Below are positions 53,718 through 61,642 of a DNA stretch of 64,000 bases, piece by piece (position 1 is the stretch's first letter; every line of letters begins with the position of its first letter). The position numbers and the translations under genes are program-made. The stretch comes from Mycolicibacterium bacteremicum (GTDB lineage Bacteria; Actinomycetota; Actinomycetes; Mycobacteriales; Mycobacteriaceae): positions 1 through 64,000 of the forward strand of contig NZ_CALUAE010000021.1 of assembly GCF_943913955.1 (NCBI RefSeq), given 5' to 3'. The notes beneath the pieces are model-generated. The model saw nothing but the letters and a program-made list of their open reading frames with translations, searched no databases and was not told the DNA's origin.

Positions 53718-54754
53718 CCTCGGGTCCGCTGGCCGGCATCCGGATCATCGAGGTCGGTGTCATGCTGGCCGGTCCGTACGCCACCATGTTGCTGGCCGAT
53801 CTGGGTGCCGAGGTCATCAAGGTCGAGCCGCCCGGTGGGGAGATCTCCCGGCAGGTCAGCGACAGCTATTTCGCCAGCCTCAACCGCAACAAGCGCAGCG
53901 TGTGTCTGGATCTGCGCTCGGCCGATGGACAGGCCAGACTGGCCGAGCTGGTCGCGGATTCGCATGCGCTGCTGGTCAACATGAAACCCTCGGCCATCAA
54001 GAAGCTGGGCCTCACCTACGAGGAGCTACGCGCACACAACCCGAAGATCGTCTGCGTCGCGCTGACCGGGTACGGGCTCGACGGCGGGGACGACCCGGCC
54101 TTCGACTATGTCATCCAGGCCGCGACGGGGGTGGCCGCGATGACCGGCGACCCGGATGCCCCGCCCACCCTGCCCGGCTACTCGGCCGCCGACAATTCCA
54201 CCGGGCTGACCGCGGCACTGGGGTTGCTGGCCAAGATCGTCTCTGGCCAGGGTGGTCAGGTCGAGGTGTGCTTGCGCGATGTCATGCTCTCCCAGCTGAA
54301 CTACCGGGCGGCGGCGTATCTCAACGACGGTGTGGCGCCCAAGCGTCACCCGTTCGGTGCGCACTCGTATTACGTTCCGGCGCAGCTTTTCCCGACCGCG
54401 GACGGGCACCTGGCGCTGTTCATCACCCATGACGGGTTCTGGCGGTCGTTCGCCGCCGAGGCCGGGGTGACCGGGTTCGCCACCATGGCCGAGCGGGCGG
54501 CCGCCCGCGACGATGTGCTGGCCGTGGTGACGGCCGCGCTGGCCGGTGACACCGCGGTCAACTGGGAGCGCCGGCTCAAGCCGCTGGGCATCCCGGCCGC
54601 GGCGGTCCGCTCGTTGCCGGAGGCGTTGGAGGACACCCCGGAGGTGGTGGTGGACGCCGGCGATTTCCGGCTGGTGGCCAGCCCGATCCGAATCGCCGGG
54701 TTCGATCCCGAGTACCGGCCCGCGCCGGTCTTCGAGGCGGTTCAGTCGTCGTAG
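53714..54754 (+). CDS. CaiB/BaiF CoA-transferase
   Basis: A 346-residue class III CoA-transferase. N-terminal signature LAGIRIIEVGVMLAGPYATMLLADLGAEVIKVEPP, and the catalytic Asp in the SAADNSTGLTAALGLL segment. It would move CoA between acids and so can recycle it within the pathway, or may act as a racemase-like AMACR homolog. Starts at GTG 53714 overlapping the LLM stop. Its 3' end overlaps the convergent ferredoxin gene by 13 bp. Confidence 0.9.
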   Translation: MTSGPLAGIRIIEVGVMLAGPYATMLLADLGAEVIKVEPPGGEISRQVSDSYFASLNRNKRSVCLDLRSADGQARLAELVADSHALLVNMKPSAIKKLGLTYEELRAHNPKIVCVALTGYGLDGGDDPAFDYVIQAATGVAAMTGDPDAPPTLPGYSAADNSTGLTAALGLLAKIVSGQGGQVEVCLRDVMLSQLNYRAAAYLNDGVAPKRHPFGAHSYYVPAQLFPTADGHLALFITHDGFWRSFAAEAGVTGFATMAERAAARDDVLAVVTAALAGDTAVNWERRLKPLGIPAAAVRSLPEALEDTPEVVVDAGDFRLVASPIRIAGFDPEYRPAPVFEAVQSS

Positions 54755-55038
54755 TTCACCGTCAGCGGGCCCGGATCGGGAATCGCCTGGCAGGTCAGCA
54801 CGTAACCCTCGTCGACCTCGTCCTCGTCGAGCGCGTCGTTGACGCGCATGGTCGCCGAACCCTCGGTCAACTTGGCGATGCAGGTGCCGCAGTTGCCGGC
54901 CTCGCAGGCGAACGGGGGCGTCAACCCCGCACGGCGCGCGGTCTCCAGCAGAGTGTCGCCCGCCGCCGGCACTATCGTGGTGGCGGCGCCGTCGAGCACG
55001 ATCGTCACTTCGTCGGCAGGCACGGGTTCAGCCGTCAT
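54742..55038 (-). CDS. Plant-type 2Fe-2S ferredoxin
   Basis: A 98-residue protein with the plant-type cluster ligands Cys45-x4-Cys50-x2-Cys53-x29-Cys83 (FACEAGNCGTC, YVLTCQA). AGGAG precedes the ATG at 55038. It diverges from the acyl-CoA ligase gene over the palindrome 55068-55090. Such a ferredoxin normally delivers electrons to an oxygenase or reductase; no oxygenase is encoded nearby, so its partner is unclear. Confidence 0.9.
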   Translation of the reverse strand: MTAEPVPADEVTIVLDGAATTIVPAAGDTLLETARRAGLTPPFACEAGNCGTCIAKLTEGSATMRVNDALDEDEVDEGYVLTCQAIPDPGPLTVNYDD

Positions 55039-55067
55039 CGAGATCTCCTGGGCGTGTGATTCTGACA

Positions 55068-55090
55068 AACGGAGAATATCATTCTCCGTT
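55068..55090. promoter_or_regulatory. Perfect 23-bp palindrome, best operator copy
   Basis: AACGGAGAAT, centre ATC, ATTCTCCGTT: a perfect inverted repeat with 10-bp arms between the divergent ferredoxin and ligase genes. A TAAGAT -10 at 55096-55101 for the ligase lies just to its right. Confidence 0.8.
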
Positions 55091-55110
55091 ACGGATAAGA
55101 TAGTCGGTTG

Positions 55111-56475
55111 ATGGCATCGACGACTGGATCGGTCCTCGCCTATGAGGGGCGGGAGTACACGCTGGCCGAGCTCGACGCGTTGGCCGAGGGAATGGCCGGC
55201 ACGCTGGCGAAGCGCGGGGTGGGCGCCGGTGATCGGGTGGCGCTGATGTCCTCGAACCGGCCCGAGTTCGTCATCGCACTGCGCGCGGTCTGGCGACTCG
55301 GTGCCGCGGTCGTCCTGATCAGCTCGGCGTGGAAGCGCGCCGAGGTCGCCCACGCGCTGGCGCTGACGACCCCGGTCCTCGGTGTCGGCGACGTCGCGCT
55401 GCTCGGCGAGCTGCTTCCGATGGTGCACCTCGATGAGCCCATCATCGCCGGCTCCGGTGAGCGGCCGCCGGTCCCCGCCGATGCCGACGCGCTGTTCGTC
55501 TTCAGTTCGGGCACCACCGGGATGCCCAAGGCGGTACGCCACACCCACGCGGCATTCGCTGCGGCGGTGCGGCATTGGCGCGCCGCACTGGGGCTGGGCG
55601 CCGCCGACCGCATGCAGATCATGACGCCGCCCTCGCACATCCTCGGGCTGCTGAACATCGCCACGGTGCTCGATGCCGGCGCGTGGATGCGGTTGCATCG
55701 ACGGTTCGACATCGACCGCATGCTCGCCCACATCCAGGACGATCGCATCACCATCGAGATGGCCGTCGCCCCCATCGCCCTGGCCATCGCCGCACACCCG
55801 GACCTGGAACGCTACGACCTGTCCTCGCTGCGCTACATCATGTGGTGCGCCACACCGGTCACCCGGAGTGTGGCCGATGCGGTCACCGAGCGCATCGGCG
55901 TGCGATGGGTGTCCGCCTACGGGGCCAGTGAATTGCCGGTGATCGCCTGCTGCCCGATCGATGACGCCCGGCTCGACACCGTCGGCAAGCCCGTACCCGG
56001 CGTAGAGGTGCGCATCGGGGACCGCGGCGAGATCCAGGTGCGGTCCGAGTCGGTGATGGCGGGTTACCTACCCGCCGCCGACACCGCCGCCGCCTTCGAC
56101 GAGGGCTGGTACCGCACCGGGGACATCGGCGAACTCGACGAGCAGGGTTGGCTGCGCATCACCGATCGGCTCAAGGAGATGATCAAGGTCCGCGGGTTCC
56201 AGGTGGCGCCCGCCGAGGTGGAGGCGGTGTTGCACGGGCATCCGGCGGTCGCCGACTGCGCGGTGTACGGAGTGCCCGACGAGGCCGACGGGGAGCGGGT
56301 GATCGCCGCTGTCGCCGCCGCCGGCGCGGTCACCGGGCAGGAGCTGATCGACTGGGTGGCGCAACACCTTTCGTCCTACAAGCGGCCGCGGCGGGTACTG
56401 TTCGTCGACGCCATCCCGCGACTGCCGTCGGGCAAGGTGCTGCGCCGGGTGCTGCGCGACGGCCTCACCGGATGA
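55111..56475 (+). CDS. Acyl-CoA synthetase (class I adenylate-forming), short
   Basis: A 454-residue FadD-like ligase, compact for the family. P-loop FSSGTTGMPKAVRHTH, GASELPVIACCPID and the late motifs TDRLKEMIKVRGFQVAPAEVEAVL and catalytic Lys in PSGKVLRRVLRDG are all present, so it is intact. ATG at 55111 is preferred over the TTG 3 nt upstream. It overlaps the convergent SDR by 11 bp. Substrate unknown. Confidence 0.9.
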   Translation: MASTTGSVLAYEGREYTLAELDALAEGMAGTLAKRGVGAGDRVALMSSNRPEFVIALRAVWRLGAAVVLISSAWKRAEVAHALALTTPVLGVGDVALLGELLPMVHLDEPIIAGSGERPPVPADADALFVFSSGTTGMPKAVRHTHAAFAAAVRHWRAALGLGAADRMQIMTPPSHILGLLNIATVLDAGAWMRLHRRFDIDRMLAHIQDDRITIEMAVAPIALAIAAHPDLERYDLSSLRYIMWCATPVTRSVADAVTERIGVRWVSAYGASELPVIACCPIDDARLDTVGKPVPGVEVRIGDRGEIQVRSESVMAGYLPAADTAAAFDEGWYRTGDIGELDEQGWLRITDRLKEMIKVRGFQVAPAEVEAVLHGHPAVADCAVYGVPDEADGERVIAAVAAAGAVTGQELIDWVAQHLSSYKRPRRVLFVDAIPRLPSGKVLRRVLRDGLTG

Positions 56476-57199
56476 GTTCCTCGGACCGCTGCACGGTCGC
56501 GGTGATGCCGGATGCGTCCTGGCCGGCCAGCAGCACGGCCGCCCGACCCATGGCCTCGGGTGGTTCGACCATCTCGGGTGGGACCTCGATACCGGCCCCT
56601 CCGGCCTGCCAGCCCTCGGTCAGCACCACCCGCGACGGGCTCAGGCAGTTGACCGCGATGTTGTCTGCCCGCAGGTCGTCGGCCAGGCCGAGGTAGAGCC
56701 GCTCGGCGGCGGCCTTGGACACCCAGTAGGCGTTGGCGCCGGGCATCCCGACACCGGTGGTGGTGATGGCGATCAGCGATCCCGCACCACGCGCCCGGAC
56801 ATGCGGGATCACGGCCTTGGTGACCAGGAAGACACCGGTCAGGTTGACGTCCAGGCACCGCTGCCAACGTCTGAGCGGGGTGGACTCGATGGGTCCGAGC
56901 CACAGCACGCCCGCATTGGCCACAAGGATGTCGATCCCGCCGAATTCCGAGACCGTCGCTGCGACAGCGGTTTCGACCGAGTTCTCGTCGGTGACATCGC
57001 ACGGCACGGCCAGCGCCCGGCCACCGGCCGCGGTGATGGCATCGGCCACCGAGCCGATGGTGCCGGGCAGTCGGCCCTGCTCCTCGGACCGGGCGGCGAC
57101 GGCCACCGATGCCCCGGCGGCCGCGAGCGCTCGGGCGATGGTGGCGCCGATGCCGCGGCTGGCGCCGGCGACGAAGGCCGTCCTGCCCGCGAGGGTCAC
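56465..57199 (-). CDS. Short-chain dehydrogenase/reductase
   Basis: A 244-residue SDR with VAGASRGIGATI and catalytic YWVSK. Translationally coupled to the upstream SDR (start overlaps its stop by 4 bp). Two SDRs in one operon with a mutase GTPase across the promoter suggest successive alcohol or ketone steps in the same pathway. Confidence 0.87.
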   Translation of the reverse strand: MTLAGRTAFVAGASRGIGATIARALAAAGASVAVAARSEEQGRLPGTIGSVADAITAAGGRALAVPCDVTDENSVETAVAATVSEFGGIDILVANAGVLWLGPIESTPLRRWQRCLDVNLTGVFLVTKAVIPHVRARGAGSLIAITTTGVGMPGANAYWVSKAAAERLYLGLADDLRADNIAVNCLSPSRVVLTEGWQAGGAGIEVPPEMVEPPEAMGRAAVLLAGQDASGITATVQRSEELIR

Positions 57200-57960
57200 T
57201 TCGGCGGGAAGCGCAGCGCCCCGTCGAGGCGGATGATCTCGCCGTTCAGGTAGTCGTTCTCGATGATGCTCTGTGCCAGCTGTGCATACTCGGTGCTGCG
57301 CCCCATCCGCTTCGGGAATGGGATCTGCGGGGCCCAGTACTGCTCGAGCTGATCGGCCGCCTTGCCGTAGGCGGGGGTGTTGATGGTGCCCGGGGCGATG
57401 GTGTTGACGCGAATGCCCAACGGGGACAGGTCCCGAGCGGCCACCAGGGTCATGCCGAGCACCCCGCCCTTTGCCGCGGCGTAGGGCAGCTGGCCGACCT
57501 GACCCTCATAGCCGGCGATCGACGCGGTGTTGACGATGACCCCGCGCCCGCCCTCCTCCAGCGGCTCGGTGCGGGCGATCGCCGCGGCGGCCAGCCGCAG
57601 CACGTTGAACACCGCGGTCAGATAGAACTTGACCGTGGTCTCGAACCCGTCGAGGCCGAGCGGGGATCCGTCCTTGCCGATCAACCGGCCGCCCGCGGCC
57701 GGACCGCCGTGGGTGTCCACCGAGATGCGCAGCGGCGCCAGCGCTTCGGCCTCGGCGATGGCGGCGTTGACCGACTCCTCGGAGGTGGCGTCGGTGCGAA
57801 CGTAGGTCACCCCGAGCTCGTCGGCGAGCTTGGGGCCCTTCTCATCGGCCAGGTCGGCGACCACGACCTTGGCACCGGCGGCGTGCAGCCGTCGCACCGT
57901 CGCTTCTCCGAGCCCTCCCGCGCCGCCGACGACCAGCGCCGAGCTACCGGCGATATCCAT
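57196..57960 (-). CDS. SDR, 3-hydroxyacyl-CoA dehydrogenase type II-like
   Basis: A 254-residue SDR with VGGAGGLGEATVRRLHAAG cofactor loop and YAAAKGGV active site. The layout, with the insert after the NTASIAGYEGQVGQ strand, resembles HSD17B10-type 3-hydroxy-2-methylacyl-CoA dehydrogenases, which act on branched hydroxyacyl-CoA. ATG at 57960 has AAGGGG upstream. It diverges from meaB across the operator at 57999. Confidence 0.85.
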   Translation of the reverse strand: MDIAGSSALVVGGAGGLGEATVRRLHAAGAKVVVADLADEKGPKLADELGVTYVRTDATSEESVNAAIAEAEALAPLRISVDTHGGPAAGGRLIGKDGSPLGLDGFETTVKFYLTAVFNVLRLAAAAIARTEPLEEGGRGVIVNTASIAGYEGQVGQLPYAAAKGGVLGMTLVAARDLSPLGIRVNTIAPGTINTPAYGKAADQLEQYWAPQIPFPKRMGRSTEYAQLAQSIIENDYLNGEIIRLDGALRFPPK

Positions 57961-57998
57961 GTCTGCACCCCTTCTTGCAACTAGCACTCTCTGCGGGG

Positions 57999-58013
57999 GA
58001 GAATAGCATTCTC
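57999..58013. promoter_or_regulatory. ATTCTC-type operator between SDR pair and meaB
   Basis: GAGAAT-AGC-ATTCTC, a perfect 6-bp inverted repeat with 3-nt centre, core of the palindrome seen at 55068. It lies 39 bp from the SDR start and 55 bp from the MeaB start. Confidence 0.75.
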
Positions 58014-58067
58014 AACTACATCGAAGGGGCGGTGAAGGTGAACCACAGCGCCCTAGAGTCGCACGCA

Positions 58068-58946
58068 ATGACGATCACCGAACTTTTGGCGGCGGCCCGT
58101 GGCGGCTCGCTGCGCGCCGTCGGCAAGCTGCTCAGCCTGGTCGAAAGTGACCGCCGCGCCGAGGTGTTGGCCGAGTTGCCCGCCGGTCGGGTTCGCACCA
58201 TCGGCATCACCGGCCCGCCCGGGGCCGGGAAATCCACCACGGTCGCGGTGCTGGTCGCGGCGTACCGCACGAGCGGATTGCGGGTTGCGGTGCTGGCCGT
58301 CGACCCGTCCTCGCCATACAGCGGGGGAGCTTTGCTCGGGGACCGGATCCGGATGGCCGCGCACATCAACGATCCGGATGTCCTGATCCGATCGGTGGCC
58401 ACCCGCGGGCATCTCGGCGGGCTGGCGGCGGCGGTGCCCGCGTCGATCACCCTGTTGGGGGCGCTGGGCTACGACCTGGTGGTGCTGGAGACCGTCGGTG
58501 TCGGGCAGTCCGAGATCGAGATCGCCGCGGTGGCGGATCCGACCGTGGTGATCCTGAACCCCGGTGCCGGCGACGCGATCCAGGCCGCCAAGGCGGGCCT
58601 GCTGGAGATCGCCGACATCATCGTCGTCAACAAGGCCGACCGCGACGGTGCCGAACAGACCGCCCGTGAGCTGCACATCGAGACCGGCCTGCCGATCCTC
58701 AAGATCAGCGCGACCCAGAACACCGGCATCGGTGAACTCGCGGCCGCCGTGGACGCCCACCACCGCGCCGATACCGCCGAGCGTCGTGGGGCCCGGGCCC
58801 GGCTGCAGATTCTGTCGCTGGCGCAGACCGCGCTGCGGACCCATCCCGGGCTCGACGAGCTGGCGGCCGCCGTGGCCGACGAGCAGCTCGACGTCTATGC
58901 CGCGACGGCCCGATTACTCGACGGTGCGCAGGTCAAACCCGAATGA
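58068..58946 (+). CDS. meaB: MeaB/ArgK-family G-protein chaperone for B12 mutase
   Basis: A 292-residue GTPase that loads and protects adenosylcobalamin in acyl-CoA mutases. Walker A ITGPPGAGKST, LLGDRIRM switch region, VVLETVGVGQSE, and base-recognition VVNKADRDGA. The second MeaB-type protein of the genome presumably serves the usual MutAB; this one is bound to the split mutase by location and shared operator. GTG at 58038 with GAAGGGG upstream is an alternative start; ATG at 58068 gives the more typical N-terminus. Confidence 0.92.
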   Translation: MTITELLAAARGGSLRAVGKLLSLVESDRRAEVLAELPAGRVRTIGITGPPGAGKSTTVAVLVAAYRTSGLRVAVLAVDPSSPYSGGALLGDRIRMAAHINDPDVLIRSVATRGHLGGLAAAVPASITLLGALGYDLVVLETVGVGQSEIEIAAVADPTVVILNPGAGDAIQAAKAGLLEIADIIVVNKADRDGAEQTARELHIETGLPILKISATQNTGIGELAAAVDAHHRADTAERRGARARLQILSLAQTALRTHPGLDELAAAVADEQLDVYAATARLLDGAQVKPE

Positions 58947-58956
58947 GAATGTGGTT
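58942..58956. promoter_or_regulatory. Degenerate ATTCTC-type site upstream of DUF35 gene
   Basis: AATGAGAATGTGG overlaps the meaB stop codon. On the minus strand this is CATTCTCATT, matching the right half of copies A and B. It is the weakest of the five sites. Confidence 0.4.
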
Positions 58957-59022
58957 TCCAGTTCGTAGAAATGCTACTGTACGAATTCGTTAATGAATTC
59001 TTCTTCGTAGTCGAGGAGCCTG

Positions 59023-59442
59023 ATGCAGAAGGCGCTTGCCCCCGAGATCTCCACCTGGCCCGATGAGAGCCCGCAACTCATCGGCAGCCGGTGCGGTGCC
59101 TGTTCAGCCGTGACGTTCCCGCGCCAGACGCACTGCCCCAGGTGCAGCAGGTCCGAGATGTCGGATCAGCTGCTGCCCCGTCGCGGCACCGTGATCGCCT
59201 GGACGACACAGGGATTCCCGCCTGGCGCACCGTACGCCGGCCCGACCGGCAAGGACTTCGAGCCGTTCGGGGTCGGACTCGTGCAACTGGGCGATGAGAT
59301 CCGCGTCGAGGGACGCCTCACCGAGAACGACCCGGAGAAGCTGAGTTTCGGCATGGAGGTCGAGCTGGTCATGGCGCCGTTCGCCACCGATGCCGATGGC
59401 GATGAGCTCGTCACGTTCTGGTTCAAGCCGGTGTCGCGATGA
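59023..59442 (+). CDS. DUF35/OB-fold zinc-ribbon protein
   Basis: A 139-residue protein with the rubredoxin-like zinc ribbon Cys24-x2-Cys27-x10-Cys38-x2-Cys41 and a C-terminal OB-fold. DUF35 proteins are obligate partners of thiolase-like enzymes; in mycobacterial cholesterol catabolism the ChsH2 DUF35 domain and Ltp2 form a retro-aldolase that cleaves the side chain. The thiolase-like partner follows 41 bp downstream. Confidence 0.9.
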   Translation: MQKALAPEISTWPDESPQLIGSRCGACSAVTFPRQTHCPRCSRSEMSDQLLPRRGTVIAWTTQGFPPGAPYAGPTGKDFEPFGVGLVQLGDEIRVEGRLTENDPEKLSFGMEVELVMAPFATDADGDELVTFWFKPVSR

Positions 59443-59483
59443 GCGCCCGCGCGAAGAGCAATCACACACGGAGGTACTGACAG

Positions 59484-60629
59484 ATGAGTAATGACGTTGC
59501 CATCATCGGTGTCGGCATCCACCCGTTCGGCCGGTTCGACAAGACCGCCATGGAGATGGGCGCCGAGGCCATCCAGGGCGCGCTGACCGATGCGGGTCTG
59601 GAGTGGAAGGACATCCAGTTCGGTTTCGGCGGCAGCTATGAGGTGTCCAACCCCGATGCCGTGACCCGGCTCGTGGGCCTGACCGGCATCACCTTCACCA
59701 ACGTGTTCAACGCCTGTGCCACCTCGGCCTCGGCGATCCAACAGACCGCCGACACGATCCGGCTGGGCAAGTACGACATCGGCATCGCCATCGGCCTGGA
59801 CAAGCATCCGCGTGGCGCCTTCACCGACGATCCGGCCAAGCTCGCGCTGCCGCAGTGGTACGCCAACAACGGCCAGTTCGTCACCACCAAGTTCTTCGGG
59901 ATGAAGGCCAACCACTACATCCACACGCACGGTATCTCGGAGGAGACGCTGGCCCGGGTGGCGAACAAGAACTTCCGCAACGGCGAGCTGAACCCGAATG
60001 CGTTCCGGCGCAAGGAGATCTCCGTCGAGGAGATCATGGCCTCACCGGTGCTGAACTACCCGCTGCGCCAGTACATGTTCTGCGCCCCGGACGAGGGTGC
60101 CGCCGCGGTCATCATGTGCCGCGCCGACATCGCGCACAAGTACACCGACAAGCCCGTCTACGTGCGGGCCAGCGAGATCCGCACCCGGACCTTCGGTGCC
60201 TACGAGGTGCACGCCACCTCCGCCCCGTTGGACGAGGATCCCTCGCCCACGGTGTTCGCCGCCAAGGCCGCCTACGAGGCTGCCGGTATCGGGCCCGAGG
60301 ACGTCGACATCGCGCAGTTGCAGGACACCGACGCCGGTGCCGAGGTCATCCACATGGCCGAGACCGGACTGTGCGCCGACGGCGAGCAGGAGAAGATGCT
60401 GATCGACGGTGCCACCGAGATCACCGGGTCGATCCCGGTCAACACCGACGGCGGCCTGATCGCCAACGGTGAGCCGATCGGTGCCTCGGGCCTGCGGCAG
60501 ATGCACGAGCTGGTGCGGCAGCTGCGCGGTGAGGCGGGGGAGCGGCAGGTTCCGAACAGCCCGCGGGTCGGGTTGGCACAGGTGTACGGCGCACCCGGCA
60601 CCGCCTCGGCAACCATCCTGTCGCTGTAG
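59484..60629 (+). CDS. Thiolase-like lipid-transfer/aldolase-type protein (Ltp2/SCP-x thiolase family)
   Basis: A 381-residue thiolase-fold protein. Cys78 (FNACATS) is in the acylation position, but the GHPxG histidine is Glu330 (NGEPIGAS) and the C-terminal catalytic Cys is absent, with Tyr368 in the LAQVYGAPG loop. Thiolysis is therefore unlikely. Together with the adjacent DUF35 protein this matches the Ltp2-type aldolase arrangement, which cleaves or forms C-C bonds in steroid side chains. GGAGGT ribosome site at 59470-59475. Confidence 0.88.
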   Translation: MSNDVAIIGVGIHPFGRFDKTAMEMGAEAIQGALTDAGLEWKDIQFGFGGSYEVSNPDAVTRLVGLTGITFTNVFNACATSASAIQQTADTIRLGKYDIGIAIGLDKHPRGAFTDDPAKLALPQWYANNGQFVTTKFFGMKANHYIHTHGISEETLARVANKNFRNGELNPNAFRRKEISVEEIMASPVLNYPLRQYMFCAPDEGAAAVIMCRADIAHKYTDKPVYVRASEIRTRTFGAYEVHATSAPLDEDPSPTVFAAKAAYEAAGIGPEDVDIAQLQDTDAGAEVIHMAETGLCADGEQEKMLIDGATEITGSIPVNTDGGLIANGEPIGASGLRQMHELVRQLRGEAGERQVPNSPRVGLAQVYGAPGTASATILSL

Positions 60630-60675
60630 GTGCCCCGCCCGGTAACGCCGTTCTCCGAGGAATAGAGTGCGATTC

Positions 60676-61581
60676 ATGGCTGATAACCCGGACTACCGCT
60701 TCGTCACCTACGAAACCCTCGACGAGGGCACCATCGCCCGGATCATGTTGAACCGGGCCGAGGCTCGCAACGCGCAGAACCGCGGCATGCTCGTCGAACT
60801 GCACGAGGCGTTCCTGCGTGCCGAGGCCGACGACACGGTCCGGGTGGTGATCCTCGGCGGGCACGGCCCGATGTTCTCGGCCGGCCACGACGTCGGGTCC
60901 AAGGTCCAGCTCGGCGAGTACTCGCCCGGCCCGAACCAGCATCCGAGCTTCACCGTCAACGGCGGCACCCGCGAGGGCGCCGAGAAATTGATGCTGCAGG
61001 AATGGCATCACTATTTCGAGAACACCCGGCGCTGGCGCAATCTGCGCAAGATCACCATCGCCTCGGTGCACGGTGACGTCTACGCCGCCGCGCTGATGCT
61101 GATGTGGTCCTGCGATCTGATCGTGGCGGCGGACAACACCCGGTTCACCGATGTGGTCGGCACCCGGCTGGGCATGTGCGGCGTGGAGTACTTCGCACAC
61201 CCCTGGGAGTTCGGCGCCCGCAAGACCAAGGAGCTGATGCTGACCGGGGACACCCTCTCGGTCGAGGAGGGCCACGCCCTGGGCATGGTCTCCAAGATCT
61301 TCCCGGCCGACGAACTCGCCGACAAGACCGTCGAATTCGCCCGCCGCATCGCCAAGGTGCCGACCATGGCCGCACTGCTGATAAAGGAATCGGTGAACCA
61401 GACCCAGGACAACCAGGGTTTCTACAACTCGCTGAACGCCTGCTTCACCATGCATCAGCTCAACCACAGCCACTGGTCGCAGGTGCACGAGAACGGTTTC
61501 CCGGTCGGGCTGGCCGAGGACGGCCTGGAGGACTGGCGTACCGCGGGTCCGCCGCAGGCCGCCGTCAAGGACCAGCCCTAG
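60676..61581 (+). CDS. Enoyl-CoA hydratase/isomerase-family protein lacking canonical residues
   Basis: A 301-residue crotonase-fold protein. The usual oxyanion and catalytic segment GYALGGGCELA is read here as DVYAAALMLM (Ala137-Ala139, Met141), and the position of the second catalytic Glu is Val161. Both acid/base glutamates of enoyl-CoA hydratase are missing, though the fold core (MWSCDLIVAADNTRFTDVVGTRLG, GDTLSVEEGHALGMV) is intact. It may be a hydrolase, isomerase or lyase of the superfamily. ATG at 60676. It is followed by a strong terminator. Confidence 0.85.
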   Translation: MADNPDYRFVTYETLDEGTIARIMLNRAEARNAQNRGMLVELHEAFLRAEADDTVRVVILGGHGPMFSAGHDVGSKVQLGEYSPGPNQHPSFTVNGGTREGAEKLMLQEWHHYFENTRRWRNLRKITIASVHGDVYAAALMLMWSCDLIVAADNTRFTDVVGTRLGMCGVEYFAHPWEFGARKTKELMLTGDTLSVEEGHALGMVSKIFPADELADKTVEFARRIAKVPTMAALLIKESVNQTQDNQGFYNSLNACFTMHQLNHSHWSQVHENGFPVGLAEDGLEDWRTAGPPQAAVKDQP

Positions 61582-61599
61582 CCTTTCTGTGCGATGTAT

Positions 61600-61634
61600 G
61601 GCGTCTCACCCGTAATGAGTACGGGTGAGACGCC
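61600..61634. terminator. Bidirectional hairpin terminator
   Basis: GGCGTCTCACCCGTA, loop ATGAG, TACGGGTGAGACGCC: a perfect 15-bp stem between the crotonase-like gene and the convergent KstD-like gene. Confidence 0.85.
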
Positions 61635-61642
61635 GCAAGTCG

